A stretch of 64,000 nucleotides of DNA from Pseudomonas sp. H3(2019) (lineage in GTDB: Bacteria; Pseudomonadota; Gammaproteobacteria; Pseudomonadales; Pseudomonadaceae), in the NCBI RefSeq assembly GCF_007713465.1, contig NZ_VMSG01000004.1, positions 62,001 through 126,000 of the forward strand. The letters are read 5' to 3'. The translations under genes were made by a program, and so were the position numbers. This document shows positions 17,550 through 26,496 of this stretch, in pieces; position 1 is the first letter of the stretch; each line of letters starts with the position of its first letter. Under the pieces are notes generated by a model. The model made no database searches. It had not been told where the DNA came from and was given only the letters and a program-made list of their open reading frames with translations.

Positions 17550-20024
17550 ATGAATATCAATGTTCCAACAGCAATGCGGGTTGACGGAGTTCATGGAGAA
17601 CTTCTGCGCCCATCGAAACGAGCAATGTCCGAACAGCCTCACCTTATTCCGGATTGGCTGCAGCGTGCCAGTGAAGAGGATCGTCAGTATTACTTTGATA
17701 CGGAACAGTCCCTGGCACAAAAAGAACACCTGCTGGATAAGCTGCTGGCTGAAACCAAATCCCTGAAGGCGTTCGCACGTTTTTATGCCCAAGAGATTGT
17801 CGAACTTGAAACCGGTGAACGTGTCGACCCGGAGCAGATATTTGTCAATACTCGCCATACGTTCTATGTGGGTCAGCAAAAGGTCGTTCAACGCAATCGC
17901 CTGACCCTTCCCGAGTTTCTGATCAATGGTTTGTATGATCCGGCCATTGTTCCACTGGAGATCACCCTTGAAGGTGAGAAGTTGCCGTCAGACTTTACCG
18001 AGCAAGTCCTGCTAGAGGTGATGGGCGACGCGAGCATGCGTTCGTCGTATGCCGAGAAGTTTGAAGAGAAGTACCGTAGTGAGGCGGTGTTGCATGCCCA
18101 GCAGGTCGCGCTGGACAGTCGTACGGACCTGAGTTCGTTCAGCGCGAAATTGCAGGGGCATATTAGCGACGAGAGCCTCGATATCGTCGATAGGGCCAGT
18201 CAAAGGGCCAGGAATTTCACGTTGGGGAGCCTGACGCTCGTTGGTTCAGAAACCGCGCTGCGAAGGATGATTGTTTATTGCGGGCCGAAAGGTGAGGACG
18301 GTCCTTGCGTTCTCTATTCGCCTGAAGCTCCAGGAGGCCAGGTCTGGTACGAGTTCATCAGTATTCGGCAACTGGAGGCCCATGTCATAGACCTGATACG
18401 TCTGCCCGAAGGACGCAGTTACCTGCTTCAGCAGTCTCACGCCAGTGAGCGAGGGCGCACCGATGCGTACATGAGGCGCCTTCTGGATCTTCCGAGTCAG
18501 TGGAATGGTATCCAGCGCGACCCTTGGCCAGCGTACGGTCCCGGTGCGTTACGCCAGGCTGTTTTGCTTGATGTCGGTTGGCTGCGGGGTGAACTGGAGG
18601 CGGTCATTCCAGCCGGTTATCGCTCGGCCTCGTCCTACCAGCGACGATTTTTCGCCCGCTTGAACACCGAGCTTAAAGCATTGACCCAGCTTGCCACCCG
18701 TGAGACGGCGCTGATCAGTTACGAGAAGTTTGCATTCAACCTCATTAAACAGAGAGTTGAAGATATTCTGGTCGGACACGGTGAAACCGTCGTCGTGAAT
18801 CCCGATTTGATGGTCGTGGCGCTGGACGAGTCGCAAGAAATGACCTTGTCTCAACTGATCATCAAAGAACATCACATTACGCAAGGGAGCGGGCCGATAC
18901 ATAACCCGGGACTCTACCCGAAACTGCGTTTGTTGGACGGTCATCCAGCCATCTCCGGTCAGTTGCTGTCCGACGTACTGATGCAATACGTCGTGAGCTG
19001 GTCGAAGACCTTGCGTCCGGGTGAAAAATATATCGACATGCTGTCCACGGACTACCTGGACAAAAATGCCCCTGGTTATGCGCTGAAACGCGATGTGTAT
19101 GTAAACCTGCGGCTGCATGAAATGCAGCGCGCCGTGTTATCGGAACTTTTCAGCGGCAGACTTGATAAGCGACAAAGTTTGGATATCGAGGGCGCTATTG
19201 ACCGATTGCGCGAAGCGGAGCCCTCCGGTCTGTGGGACTATGAAGAGCCTGAATCTCCCCAGCGCGACGGTGTCTACGCGTTTCATCTGGAAGGCCGCAG
19301 GATCGAGGGCGTTTATGTTTTTCGGATAATGAACAACGGGCTGGCTGAGGACTTGTTGTATACCCCGCATGCCCCGGATGAACGATGGTTTCGACCGCTG
19401 GCCGAGTTCGCCAGGTCGGTCAAAGTGAAAGGGTTAGGCCGTTATTACTGCCAGCGCGCCCAGTTCACCGACCAGCGGGTGGTCAAAACTTACATCGAAG
19501 CGGTGCAGCGCAGCCGTGTCGACGTCGAACCGCCAAAACTGCAATTCGATAGCCGTGTGCGCGACTTTTCTCGTTGTTACGGCGATATGATTGGCCAGGT
19601 CATTAACGGTGTCGATGCTCAAACCAGGAGTCTTGTCGAGTTGGTTGGCAAACTGGTTTATGACGCTGCTGTAGCGGCAGTCACCGTCGTTGGCTGTGTG
19701 TTCCCACCGATCGGTTTTGGACTGAGCGCCGTGGTGATTGCAAAAGGGGTGTTCGATGGGGCCAGGGCTTATCACGAAGGTGATTATAAAGCGCTGTTCA
19801 CAAGCTACCTGGATTGCATGCAGGAACTGGCCACAATGCGCATCGGCAAGTTAGGGTTCTCGCCCCTGCAGAAGGCAATTGCCAAGCGCTTGGGCGATGC
19901 GAATACCTGTTTGAGCGTTGTCTCGGCCTGCAGCGGGCAAACGGCGGATCTGGCGGTGATGACCGAGTTGATGAAGGAGGCGTTTGCAGAGCCTGAGTCC
20001 AGCGAGCAGACGCTGCTGGAGTAA
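17550..20024 (+). CDS. Large protein of the dermonecrotic-toxin-like (DUF6543) type
   Basis: An 824-residue protein. Its N-terminal wording (PHLIPDWLQRASEEDRQYYF, then a long helix and FVNTRHTFYVGQQ) resembles the large Pseudomonas proteins annotated as dermonecrotic toxin domain or DUF6543. The middle has an RMIVYCGPKGEDGPCVLYSP block followed by YEFISIRQL. Near the C-terminus (about 700-735) is a hydrophobic stretch, LVYDAAVAAVTVVGCVFPP then IGFGLSAVVIAKGVFDGARA, which could insert into membranes. There is no signal peptide. Related proteins are often much longer (1500+ residues), so this is a short version. It is a single gene with GGAAG 6 bases before its ATG. No secretion genes adjoin it. 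Toxicity is inferred from family only. Confidence 0.55.
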   Translation: MNINVPTAMRVDGVHGELLRPSKRAMSEQPHLIPDWLQRASEEDRQYYFDTEQSLAQKEHLLDKLLAETKSLKAFARFYAQEIVELETGERVDPEQIFVNTRHTFYVGQQKVVQRNRLTLPEFLINGLYDPAIVPLEITLEGEKLPSDFTEQVLLEVMGDASMRSSYAEKFEEKYRSEAVLHAQQVALDSRTDLSSFSAKLQGHISDESLDIVDRASQRARNFTLGSLTLVGSETALRRMIVYCGPKGEDGPCVLYSPEAPGGQVWYEFISIRQLEAHVIDLIRLPEGRSYLLQQSHASERGRTDAYMRRLLDLPSQWNGIQRDPWPAYGPGALRQAVLLDVGWLRGELEAVIPAGYRSASSYQRRFFARLNTELKALTQLATRETALISYEKFAFNLIKQRVEDILVGHGETVVVNPDLMVVALDESQEMTLSQLIIKEHHITQGSGPIHNPGLYPKLRLLDGHPAISGQLLSDVLMQYVVSWSKTLRPGEKYIDMLSTDYLDKNAPGYALKRDVYVNLRLHEMQRAVLSELFSGRLDKRQSLDIEGAIDRLREAEPSGLWDYEEPESPQRDGVYAFHLEGRRIEGVYVFRIMNNGLAEDLLYTPHAPDERWFRPLAEFARSVKVKGLGRYYCQRAQFTDQRVVKTYIEAVQRSRVDVEPPKLQFDSRVRDFSRCYGDMIGQVINGVDAQTRSLVELVGKLVYDAAVAAVTVVGCVFPPIGFGLSAVVIAKGVFDGARAYHEGDYKALFTSYLDCMQELATMRIGKLGFSPLQKAIAKRLGDANTCLSVVSACSGQTADLAVMTELMKEAFAEPESSEQTLLE

Positions 20025-20049
20025 GCACAGGCGTTGAGCGTCGAACGCT

Positions 20050-20856
20050 TTAACCGATGGCGGCGCTGGGCTCATAGCCCATCCGCCAACTCACGGCCCG
20101 GGTCGCCGCCAGCAATCGCTGCGCCGCCGGGCCGTTTTCATCGGCATGGAACAACGACGTCGGGCCGACAATAGTCAGCACTGCCGCCACTTGGCCGACC
20201 GCATTGAACACCGGGGCCGAGAGCGCATCGACTCCCGGCATCAGCAAACCATGCACATGATGCAGGCCGCGTTCGCGGATCTGTTCACACAACGTCGCGT
20301 AGACCTGGTCATCGGCCAGCGGGTGGGCAGCCGTTGCCTGCACTTCCAGTTCGCGTAATTCGACAGTTTCACGGTTCGGCAAATAAGCACTGAACACCAG
20401 TCCGGTGGATGAACTGAGCAGCGGCAGTACCGAACCCAGTTGCGTCACCACCGTCACTGCACGCACCGCCGGTTCGATATGCACCACGGTTGCACCCTGG
20501 TTGCCCCATACCGCGAGGAAGCAGGTTTCGTTCAGGTCGTCGCGCAACTCGGCCAGTGGCAGGGCGGCGACTTTCAGCACGTCCATACTGTTTAAAGCGG
20601 CCAGGCCGACGCGCAAGGCTTCGCGGCCGAGACCGTAATGGTTGGTGGCGGCGTTTTGTTCGGCAAAACCACTGGCGATCAACGCCTGCAAATAGCGGTG
20701 AACTTTGCTCGCTGGCATCTGCACGTGTTCGGCCAGGCGCGACAACGACGTCGATGGCGACAACTCGGCCAAAGCCTTGAGGATGTCGGTGCCGACCTCG
20801 GCCGAGCGGACTTTCTGTTTACCGCTGTCGGCGGTGCTGCTACGCGGCTTTTCCAT
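20050..20856 (-). CDS. hmgR: IclR-family repressor of homogentisate catabolism
   Basis: A 268-residue regulator with a winged helix at about 20-80 (LSRLAEHVQMPASKVHRYLQ) and an IclR effector-binding domain at about 90-265. It lies divergent from hmgA, the arrangement of hmgR in Pseudomonas putida, where the IclR-type HmgR represses hmgABC and is released by homogentisate. The shared intergenic region has a 17-bp palindrome that fits its operator. The identification therefore rests on family plus context. The reading frame begins ATGGAAAAGCCGCG; its 5' region lacks a strong ribosome binding site, so the start is less certain than the rest. Confidence 0.85.
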   Translation of the reverse strand: MEKPRSSTADSGKQKVRSAEVGTDILKALAELSPSTSLSRLAEHVQMPASKVHRYLQALIASGFAEQNAATNHYGLGREALRVGLAALNSMDVLKVAALPLAELRDDLNETCFLAVWGNQGATVVHIEPAVRAVTVVTQLGSVLPLLSSSTGLVFSAYLPNRETVELRELEVQATAAHPLADDQVYATLCEQIRERGLHHVHGLLMPGVDALSAPVFNAVGQVAAVLTIVGPTSLFHADENGPAAQRLLAATRAVSWRMGYEPSAAIG

Positions 20857-20918
20857 GGAGGCGGTGTGATCCCGGGACGAATGGGCGTCTTTATAGCTTG
20901 ACGGTCAATACCAATCAA

Positions 20919-20943
20919 ATTACGTTATGCGTAATCGAATTAC
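20919..20943. promoter_or_regulatory. Probable HmgR operator between hmgR and hmgA
   Basis: ATTACG-TTATG-CGTAAT is a perfect 17-bp palindrome (20919-20935). A second palindrome, GTAAT-CGA-ATTAC, overlaps it at 20931-20943, giving three ATTAC half sites in alternating orientation. A 17-bp palindromic HmgR target is known from P. putida; assignment here is by position and symmetry. Confidence 0.65.
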
Positions 20944-21021
20944 GACAAAAATAACCTGGGCGTGCCGAGACTTCTGAAAGGGAGCCATAGGCCACGGCCT
21001 ACTCCCTGTTCAGGAGGCTCC

Positions 21022-22326
21022 ATGAACCTCGATTCAACGGCGCCAGCGCTGGTTTACCAGTCAGGTTTCGGCAACGAATTCAGCAGCGAAGCGCTGCCCG
21101 GCGCACTGCCCGTCGGCCAGAACTCCCCGCAAAAAGCCCCTTACGGTCTCTACACCGAACTGTTCTCCGGTACTGCGTTCACCATGGCGCGCAGTGAAGC
21201 GCGACGCACCTGGATGTACCGCATTCAGCCGTCGGCCAATCACCCGGCGTTCGTCAAACTGGAGCGGCAATTGGCTGGCGGACCGCTGGGCGACGTGACG
21301 CCCAACCGCCTGCGCTGGAACCCTTTGGATATTCCTGGCGAACCGACCGATTTCATCGACGGTCTGGTGCGCATGGCGGCTAACTCGGGTTCGGAAAAAC
21401 CGGCCGGGATCAGCCTTTATCACTACCGCGCCAATCGCTCCATGGAGCGGGTGTTCTTCAACGCCGATGGCGAGTGGTTGCTGGTGCCGGAGCTGGGTCG
21501 GTTGCGCATCGCCACCGAACTCGGCGTGCTGGAGCTGGAACCGCTGGAAATCGCCGTGCTGCCACGCGGTTTGAAATTCCGCATCGAATTGCTCGACCCG
21601 CAAGCCCGTGGCTACCTGGCCGAGAACCACGGCGCGCCGCTGCGCCTGCCGGACCTCGGGCCGATTGGCAGTAACGGTCTGGCCAATCCACGGGACTTCC
21701 TGACTCCGGTCGCGCACTACGAAGACCTCAAGCAACCGACCACCCTGGTACAGAAATTCCTCGGTGAGTTGTGGGGCTGCGAGCTCGACCATTCGCCGCT
21801 GAACGTGGTCGCCTGGCACGGTAATAATGTGCCGTACAAATATGACCTGCGCCGCTTCAACACTATTGGCACGGTCAGCTTCGATCATCCGGACCCGTCG
21901 ATCTTCACCGTGCTGACGTCGCCGACCAGCGTCCACGGTCTGGCCAACCTCGATTTCGTGATCTTCCCGCCGCGCTGGATGGTGGCCGAAAACACCTTCC
22001 GTCCACCGTGGTTCCACCGCAACCTGATGAACGAATTCATGGGCCTGATCCAGGGCACCTACGACGCTAAGGCCGAAGGTTTCCTGCCGGGTGGTGCGTC
22101 GTTGCACAGCTGCATGAGCGCTCACGGGCCGGACGGCGAAACCTGCACCAAGGCGATCAATGCCGAGCTGGCTCCGAGCAAAATCGACAACACCATGGCC
22201 TTCATGTTCGAGACCAGCCAGGTGTTGCGCCCAAGCCGCTTTGCCCTCGATTGCCCGCAACTGCAAAACAACTACGATGCATGCTGGGCCTCGCTGCCCG
22301 CCACTTTCAATCCGAACCGGAGATAA
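21022..22326 (+). CDS. hmgA: Homogentisate 1,2-dioxygenase
   Basis: A 434-residue non-heme Fe(II) enzyme that opens the ring of homogentisate to maleylacetoacetate, a central step of tyrosine and phenylalanine breakdown. The N-terminal [19 protein letters not shown] is diagnostic. The iron ligands correspond to His332 and Glu338 in [11 protein letters not shown] and His368 in [10 protein letters not shown]. The start ATG at 21022 has AGGAGG 6 bases upstream. The usual length is about 430-445. It is the first gene of hmgABC, with fumarylacetoacetase 3 bases downstream. Regulation should be by HmgR at the palindrome about 90 bases upstream. Confidence 0.97.
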   Translation: MNLDSTAPALVYQSGFGNEFSSEALPGALPVGQNSPQKAPYGLYTELFSGTAFTMARSEARRTWMYRIQPSANHPAFVKLERQLAGGPLGDVTPNRLRWNPLDIPGEPTDFIDGLVRMAANSGSEKPAGISLYHYRANRSMERVFFNADGEWLLVPELGRLRIATELGVLELEPLEIAVLPRGLKFRIELLDPQARGYLAENHGAPLRLPDLGPIGSNGLANPRDFLTPVAHYEDLKQPTTLVQKFLGELWGCELDHSPLNVVAWHGNNVPYKYDLRRFNTIGTVSFDHPDPSIFTVLTSPTSVHGLANLDFVIFPPRWMVAENTFRPPWFHRNLMNEFMGLIQGTYDAKAEGFLPGGASLHSCMSAHGPDGETCTKAINAELAPSKIDNTMAFMFETSQVLRPSRFALDCPQLQNNYDACWASLPATFNPNRR

Positions 22327-22329
22327 CCC

Positions 22330-23634
22330 ATGACTCAGACCACCCCCACTCGTAGCTGGGTTGCCTCCGCCAACGGTCACACCGACTTCCCGCTGCAAAA
22401 CCTGCCCCTGGGTGTGTTCAGCACTCAGGGTTCGGCACCGCGCAGCGGTGTGGCGGTCGGCGAGCATATTTTCGACCTGGAAGCGGCGCTCGAAGCCGGT
22501 CTGTTCGACGGTGCGGCGCGTTCGGCCGTCGAAGCCACCCGTGGCGGTCAACTGAACGCGTTCTTCGACCTCGGAGGTGGCGCCCGCGTGGCCCTGCGTG
22601 AACGTCTGCTGGAACTGCTCAAAGATGGCAGCACCCTGCGCGGCAAGATTGAAGCCCAAGGCGCAAAACTGCTGCCATTGGCTACCGATTGCCAGATGCA
22701 CCTGCCAGCCAGGATCAATGACTACACCGACTTCTACGTCGGTATCGAGCACGCGCAAAACGTCGGCAAACTGTTCCGCCCGGACAACCCGCTGCTGCCG
22801 AACTACAAGTACGTGCCGATCGGCTATCACGGCCGCGCATCGACCATTCGCCCGTCCGGCACCGACGTGCGTCGTCCGAAAGGCCAGACTCTGCCCGCCG
22901 GTCAGACCGAACCGACGTTCGGCCCGTGTGCGCGCCTGGACTATGAACTGGAACTGGGCATCTGGATTGGTCAGGGCAATGAGATGGGCGACTCGATTGC
23001 CATCGGCGATGCCGCCGAGCACATCGCCGGTTTCTGCCTGTTGAATGACTGGTCGGCGCGCGACATCCAGGCCTGGGAATACCAGCCACTGGGGCCGTTC
23101 CTGTCGAAAAGCTTCATTACCAGCATCTCGCCATGGGTCGTCACCGCTGAAGCGCTGGAACCGTTCCGCCGTGCCCAACCAGCGCGTCCCGAAGGCGATC
23201 CGCAGCCGTTGCCGTACCTGTCCGACAAGCGTGATCAGGCCGCTGGCGCCTTCGATATCGAACTGGAAGTGCTGCTGCTCACCGAAGCCATGCGCGAACA
23301 AAACCTGCCAGCCCATCGCCTGACGCTGAGCAACACTCAATACATGTACTGGACCGTGGCGCAACTGGTCGCGCACCACAGCGTCAACGGCTGCCAGTTG
23401 CAGGCCGGTGACCTGTTCGGTTCGGGCACTTTGTCAGGGCCGGAAAACGGTCAGTTCGGTAGCCTGCTGGAAATCACCGAAGGCGGCAAAAAACCGATCG
23501 AACTGCCTTCGGGCGAGGTGCGCAAGTTCCTTGAAGACGGCGACGAAATCATCCTGCGTGCACGCTGCAGCCGCGACGGTTTCGCCTCCATTGGTTTCGG
23601 CGAATGCCGCGGCAAAATCCTCCCGGCACGTTAA
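22330..23634 (+). CDS. hmgB: Fumarylacetoacetase
   Basis: A 434-residue cytoplasmic hydrolase that splits fumarylacetoacetate to fumarate and acetoacetate, the last step of the pathway. An N-terminal SH3-like domain (about 1-118) precedes the FAH catalytic domain. Visible signatures are DFYVGIEHAQNVGKLFRP, YVPIGYHGRAST and DYELELGIWIGQGNE, which carry metal-binding acidic residues, and LLNDWSARDIQAWEYQPLGP. It begins 3 bases after hmgA and ends 12 bases before the isomerase gene, so the three are one transcript. Also called fahA in other genera. Confidence 0.96.
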   Translation: MTQTTPTRSWVASANGHTDFPLQNLPLGVFSTQGSAPRSGVAVGEHIFDLEAALEAGLFDGAARSAVEATRGGQLNAFFDLGGGARVALRERLLELLKDGSTLRGKIEAQGAKLLPLATDCQMHLPARINDYTDFYVGIEHAQNVGKLFRPDNPLLPNYKYVPIGYHGRASTIRPSGTDVRRPKGQTLPAGQTEPTFGPCARLDYELELGIWIGQGNEMGDSIAIGDAAEHIAGFCLLNDWSARDIQAWEYQPLGPFLSKSFITSISPWVVTAEALEPFRRAQPARPEGDPQPLPYLSDKRDQAAGAFDIELEVLLLTEAMREQNLPAHRLTLSNTQYMYWTVAQLVAHHSVNGCQLQAGDLFGSGTLSGPENGQFGSLLEITEGGKKPIELPSGEVRKFLEDGDEIILRARCSRDGFASIGFGECRGKILPAR

Positions 23635-23646
23635 GAGGTTCAGGCC

Positions 23647-24285
23647 ATGGAACTCTTTACCTACTACCGTTCGACGTCGTCCTTTCGGGTGCGCATTGCC
23701 CTGGCACTCAAAGGGCTGGAGTACCAGGCGCTGCCGATCAACCTGATCGCACCGCAAGGTGGCGAACACCAGCAACCGGCTTATTTGCACATCAACCCGC
23801 AAGGCCGGGTGCCAGCCTTGCGCACCGATGAAGGCGAGTTGCTGATCCAGTCCCCGGCGATCATCGAGTACCTGGAAGAGCGTTATCCACAGGTGCCGCT
23901 GCTGTCCAAAGACCTGGCCAGGCGCGCGCATGAGCGTGGGGTGGCGGCGTTGATCGGTTGCGACATTCATCCGCTGCACAACGTCAGCGTGCTCAATCAG
24001 CTGCGCCAACTCGGTCATGATGAGCCGCAGGTGGTGCAGTGGATCGGTCACTGGATTACTCAGGGGCTGGCGGCGGTCGAGCACTTGATTGGTGACGAGG
24101 GTTACTGTTTTGGCAGCGCGCCCGGGATGGCGGATGTCTACTTGATCCCGCAGTTGTATGCGGCCGAGCGTTTCAACATTTCTCTTGAGGCGTATCCGCG
24201 GATTCGCCGGGTTGCGGCGCTGGCAGCACAGCATCCGGCGTTCATCAAAGCCCACCCGGCCAATCAGCCCGATACCCCGAAGTAA
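23647..24285 (+). CDS. maiA: Maleylacetoacetate isomerase (zeta-class GST)
   Basis: A 212-residue glutathione-dependent cis-trans isomerase turning maleylacetoacetate into fumarylacetoacetate. The zeta-class signature YYRSTSSFRVRIALALKG near the start includes the active-site Ser-Ser-x-x-Arg region. The GST fold continues with the PQGRVPALRTDEG and LIQSPAIIEYLEE motifs of the thioredoxin domain, then a helical domain. Third gene of the hmg operon (hmgC in P. putida naming), 12 bases after hmgB. A REPIN follows the stop by 10 bases. Confidence 0.95.
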   Translation: MELFTYYRSTSSFRVRIALALKGLEYQALPINLIAPQGGEHQQPAYLHINPQGRVPALRTDEGELLIQSPAIIEYLEERYPQVPLLSKDLARRAHERGVAALIGCDIHPLHNVSVLNQLRQLGHDEPQVVQWIGHWITQGLAAVEHLIGDEGYCFGSAPGMADVYLIPQLYAAERFNISLEAYPRIRRVAALAAQHPAFIKAHPANQPDTPK

Positions 24286-24295
24286 CGCAATACCC

Positions 24296-24383
24296 TGTGG
24301 GAGCGAGCCTGCTCGCGATGAACGATAACGCGGCCAGTCAGTAACACCGAAGCGCCTGCATCGCGAGCAGGCTCGCTCCCACA
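24296..24383. repeat. REPIN (pair of inverted REP sequences)
   Basis: TGTGGGAGCGAGCCTGCTCG plus CGATG at 24296-24320 is repeated as a perfect 25-base inverted copy at 24359-24383, with a 38-base spacer. This is the standard REP doublet of fluorescent pseudomonads, mobilised in trans by RAYT transposases. It fills the gap between the convergent maiA and SirB1-like genes and can form a long cruciform or mRNA-end hairpin. Confidence 0.9.
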
Positions 24384-24387
24384 AAAA

Positions 24388-25191
24388 TCAATGCACCACG
24401 CTGTTGGGTGGCAAATGCCCCAGCCGTTCGGTCAGACGAATGCGCTGGATCGGGTCGTCGCTGAGCAACAAGGCATGTTCCAGGTCGAAACGCTCGGCGT
24501 TGGGGCAGTCCAGCCGTTGATAGAGGCTGGCGCGGGCCAGGTAGTCGCTGACGCAGGCATTGCCGAGCTCCAGCACCCGCTCGGCATCGATCAGTGCGCC
24601 GATGTTGTCGTCGTTGGCTAAATGCAACTGACGCAAGTTGCGCGACAGCCGCTGGAGCATTTGGACCGGATCGCTAGTAACCAGATGCTCGGCGTTGAGC
24701 TGCATGTTCGGGCCGTACTGGCGTTGCAGCAACTCGCGGCAGTCGTTGGGGTACAGGCGCCGACCGCCACACGGGTCGAGCACATGATCGGCCCCCGGCA
24801 CCCGCAACAGAAAGTGCCCGGGAAAATTCACCCCGACCATTGGGATCTCCAGCCGTCGGGCCAACTCCAGCGCGATCAAACCGAGGGCCAGCGGTTGCCC
24901 GCGTCGGCGTTCCAGCACCTTGTTGAGCAGTGCCGCCTGCGGACGCAGCGGGACGGATTCGTCCTGTTGATAACCCATGTCATTGAGTCGCCGCAACAAC
25001 GGTTGGGCCAACTCGCTGACCGGCAACATCGGCAAACCGGCGCTGACCCGTTGTTGCAGATCCTTGAATTGCTCCAGCAGGACCTCGGGCTTCACCTGTG
25101 GATCATGTTCGGCAGCGATCCACAGCGCCGCTTCGAAGAGCGCCGGTGGCGAGCGTTGCAGACAAGCGAAAAAAGCGTGGCGCGGGTTCAT
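24388..25191 (-). CDS. SirB1/YchA-like protein with transglutaminase-type domain
   Basis: A 267-residue soluble protein. Residues about 35-185 match the transglutaminase-like core 2 region of SirB1/YchA (LLNKVLERRRGQPLALGLIA, PMVGVNFPGHFLLRVPG, HVLDPCGG). The C-terminal part looks like a TPR-like helical tail (LGNACVSDYLARASLYQRLD, ALLLSDDPIQRIRLTERLG). The classical transglutaminase Cys-His-Asp triad is not obvious: a His is present in GHFLL, but the nucleophile position in RRGQPLALGL lacks Cys. It is therefore probably non-enzymatic, as in most family members. The function is unknown. I chose the ATG at 25191, with GGAG 6 bases upstream. Confidence 0.75.
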   Translation of the reverse strand: MNPRHAFFACLQRSPPALFEAALWIAAEHDPQVKPEVLLEQFKDLQQRVSAGLPMLPVSELAQPLLRRLNDMGYQQDESVPLRPQAALLNKVLERRRGQPLALGLIALELARRLEIPMVGVNFPGHFLLRVPGADHVLDPCGGRRLYPNDCRELLQRQYGPNMQLNAEHLVTSDPVQMLQRLSRNLRQLHLANDDNIGALIDAERVLELGNACVSDYLARASLYQRLDCPNAERFDLEHALLLSDDPIQRIRLTERLGHLPPNSVVH

Positions 25192-25375
25192 CAAAATCTC
25201 CGGCGGATGCCTCGTTTTAGCCCCGTCTCAGGCATTCGTCCAGTGCTGTACACATGCCGTTGCAGGTTATGTCGTAAAGGCTGTAAAACCCCCGCTGCTT
25301 ATTCCGGTGCGCTTCAGCAATTTTCAGCCGCAGGCCTATACTGGCGACTACAAGAAGTGATTCGGGAGCCCTACG

Positions 25376-26395
25376 ATGTTCGCTCTCATGCAAAGCACTC
25401 GCCTTGAATCGCTGCACCTGAGCGTTGACCCGGTGACCGGGTTGAAGGCGGTGATTGCCATTCATTGCAGCCGTTTGGGCCCCGCCCTCGGTGGCTGCCG
25501 TTACCTTGCCTACCCCGACGATGAAAGCGCCGTGATGGATGCTGCTCGCCTGGCGCAAGGCATGAGTTACAAGGCCGCGCTAGCCGGGCTGGCGCAGGGT
25601 GGCGGGGTGGCGGTGATCATTCGCCCGCCCCATGTCGAAAGCCGCGCAGCCTTGTTCGAGGCCTTCGGCCGCGTTGTCGAACAGCTCGACGGTCGCTACA
25701 TCACGGCCATCGACAGCGGTACTTCTGTCGCCGACATGGATTGCATTGCCCAGACAACCCAGCATGTCACCAGCACCACCGCCGCTGGCGATCCGGCGCC
25801 GCATGCCGCCATGGGTGTGTTCGCCGGTATTCGCGCCACAGCCATGGCCCGCTTGGGCAGTGACAACCTCGAAGGCCTGCGGGTGGCGGTCCAGGGGTTG
25901 GGCAATGTCGGTTTTGCACTCGCCGAGCAACTGCATGCCGCCGGGGCCGAACTGCTGGTCAGCGACATCGACGCCGGCAAGGTACAACTGGCCATCGAGC
26001 AGTTGGGCGCCCGTCCGATTGCCAACGAATCGCTGCTCAGCACTCCGTGCGACATCCTCGCGCCTTGCGGGCTGGGCGGCGTGCTCAACAGCCACAGCGT
26101 TGCGCAATTGCGCTGCGCCGCAGTGGCCGGTTCGGCCAACAATCAGCTGACGAACCTGCAGGTTGCCGACCAGTTGGAGAACCGCGGCATTCTGTATGCG
26201 CCGGACTACGTGATCAATTCCGGCGGGTTGATTTATGTATCGCTCAAACACCGTGGCGAGGCGTTGTCGAACATCACCGCGCACCTCTCGAAAATCAGCT
26301 CGCGGCTGACTGAAGTCTTCGCCCATGCCCAGGCTGAAAAGCGCTCGCCAGCCCGGGTGGCGGATGAGCTGGCAGAGAAAGTGCTGTACCGATGA
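25376..26395 (+). CDS. ldh: Leucine-dehydrogenase-like protein with catalytic Lys replaced by Val
   Basis: A 339-residue member of the Glu/Leu/Phe/Val dehydrogenase family, which deaminates branched-chain amino acids to 2-oxo acids with NAD+. The substrate domain (about 1-135) has LGPALGGCRYLAYPDDESA and GMSYKAALAGL with Lys66. The Rossmann domain (about 145-290) has VQGLGNVG and APCGLGGVLN. The catalytic aspartate is present (Asp113 in TAIDSGTSVAD). However, the glycine-rich motif GGGK-x-VI reads GGGVAVI, with Val78 (GTG at 25607) where leucine dehydrogenases have the proton-transferring lysine. It heads a cluster with E1alpha, E1beta and E2, as in P. aeruginosa PA3418-PA3415. With Val78 it may be inactive or have another role. 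Confidence 0.85.
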   Translation: MFALMQSTRLESLHLSVDPVTGLKAVIAIHCSRLGPALGGCRYLAYPDDESAVMDAARLAQGMSYKAALAGLAQGGGVAVIIRPPHVESRAALFEAFGRVVEQLDGRYITAIDSGTSVADMDCIAQTTQHVTSTTAAGDPAPHAAMGVFAGIRATAMARLGSDNLEGLRVAVQGLGNVGFALAEQLHAAGAELLVSDIDAGKVQLAIEQLGARPIANESLLSTPCDILAPCGLGGVLNSHSVAQLRCAAVAGSANNQLTNLQVADQLENRGILYAPDYVINSGGLIYVSLKHRGEALSNITAHLSKISSRLTEVFAHAQAEKRSPARVADELAEKVLYR

Positions 26396-26496
26396 CGGAG
26401 TGAGGGCCTTACCCGGTCGACTTGCTCCCTGAGCCTGGCGCCACGAGCGTCAGGCCCGACAACGGCACGCTGACCCGGCGTGCAAGGAGCCGTTTC

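Noticed and set aside
21061..23379. A 772-codon minus-strand open frame covering hmgA and hmgB
   Set aside because: It spans two divergent genes with certain identity; the product is low-complexity Arg/Gln/Val-rich shadow sequence.
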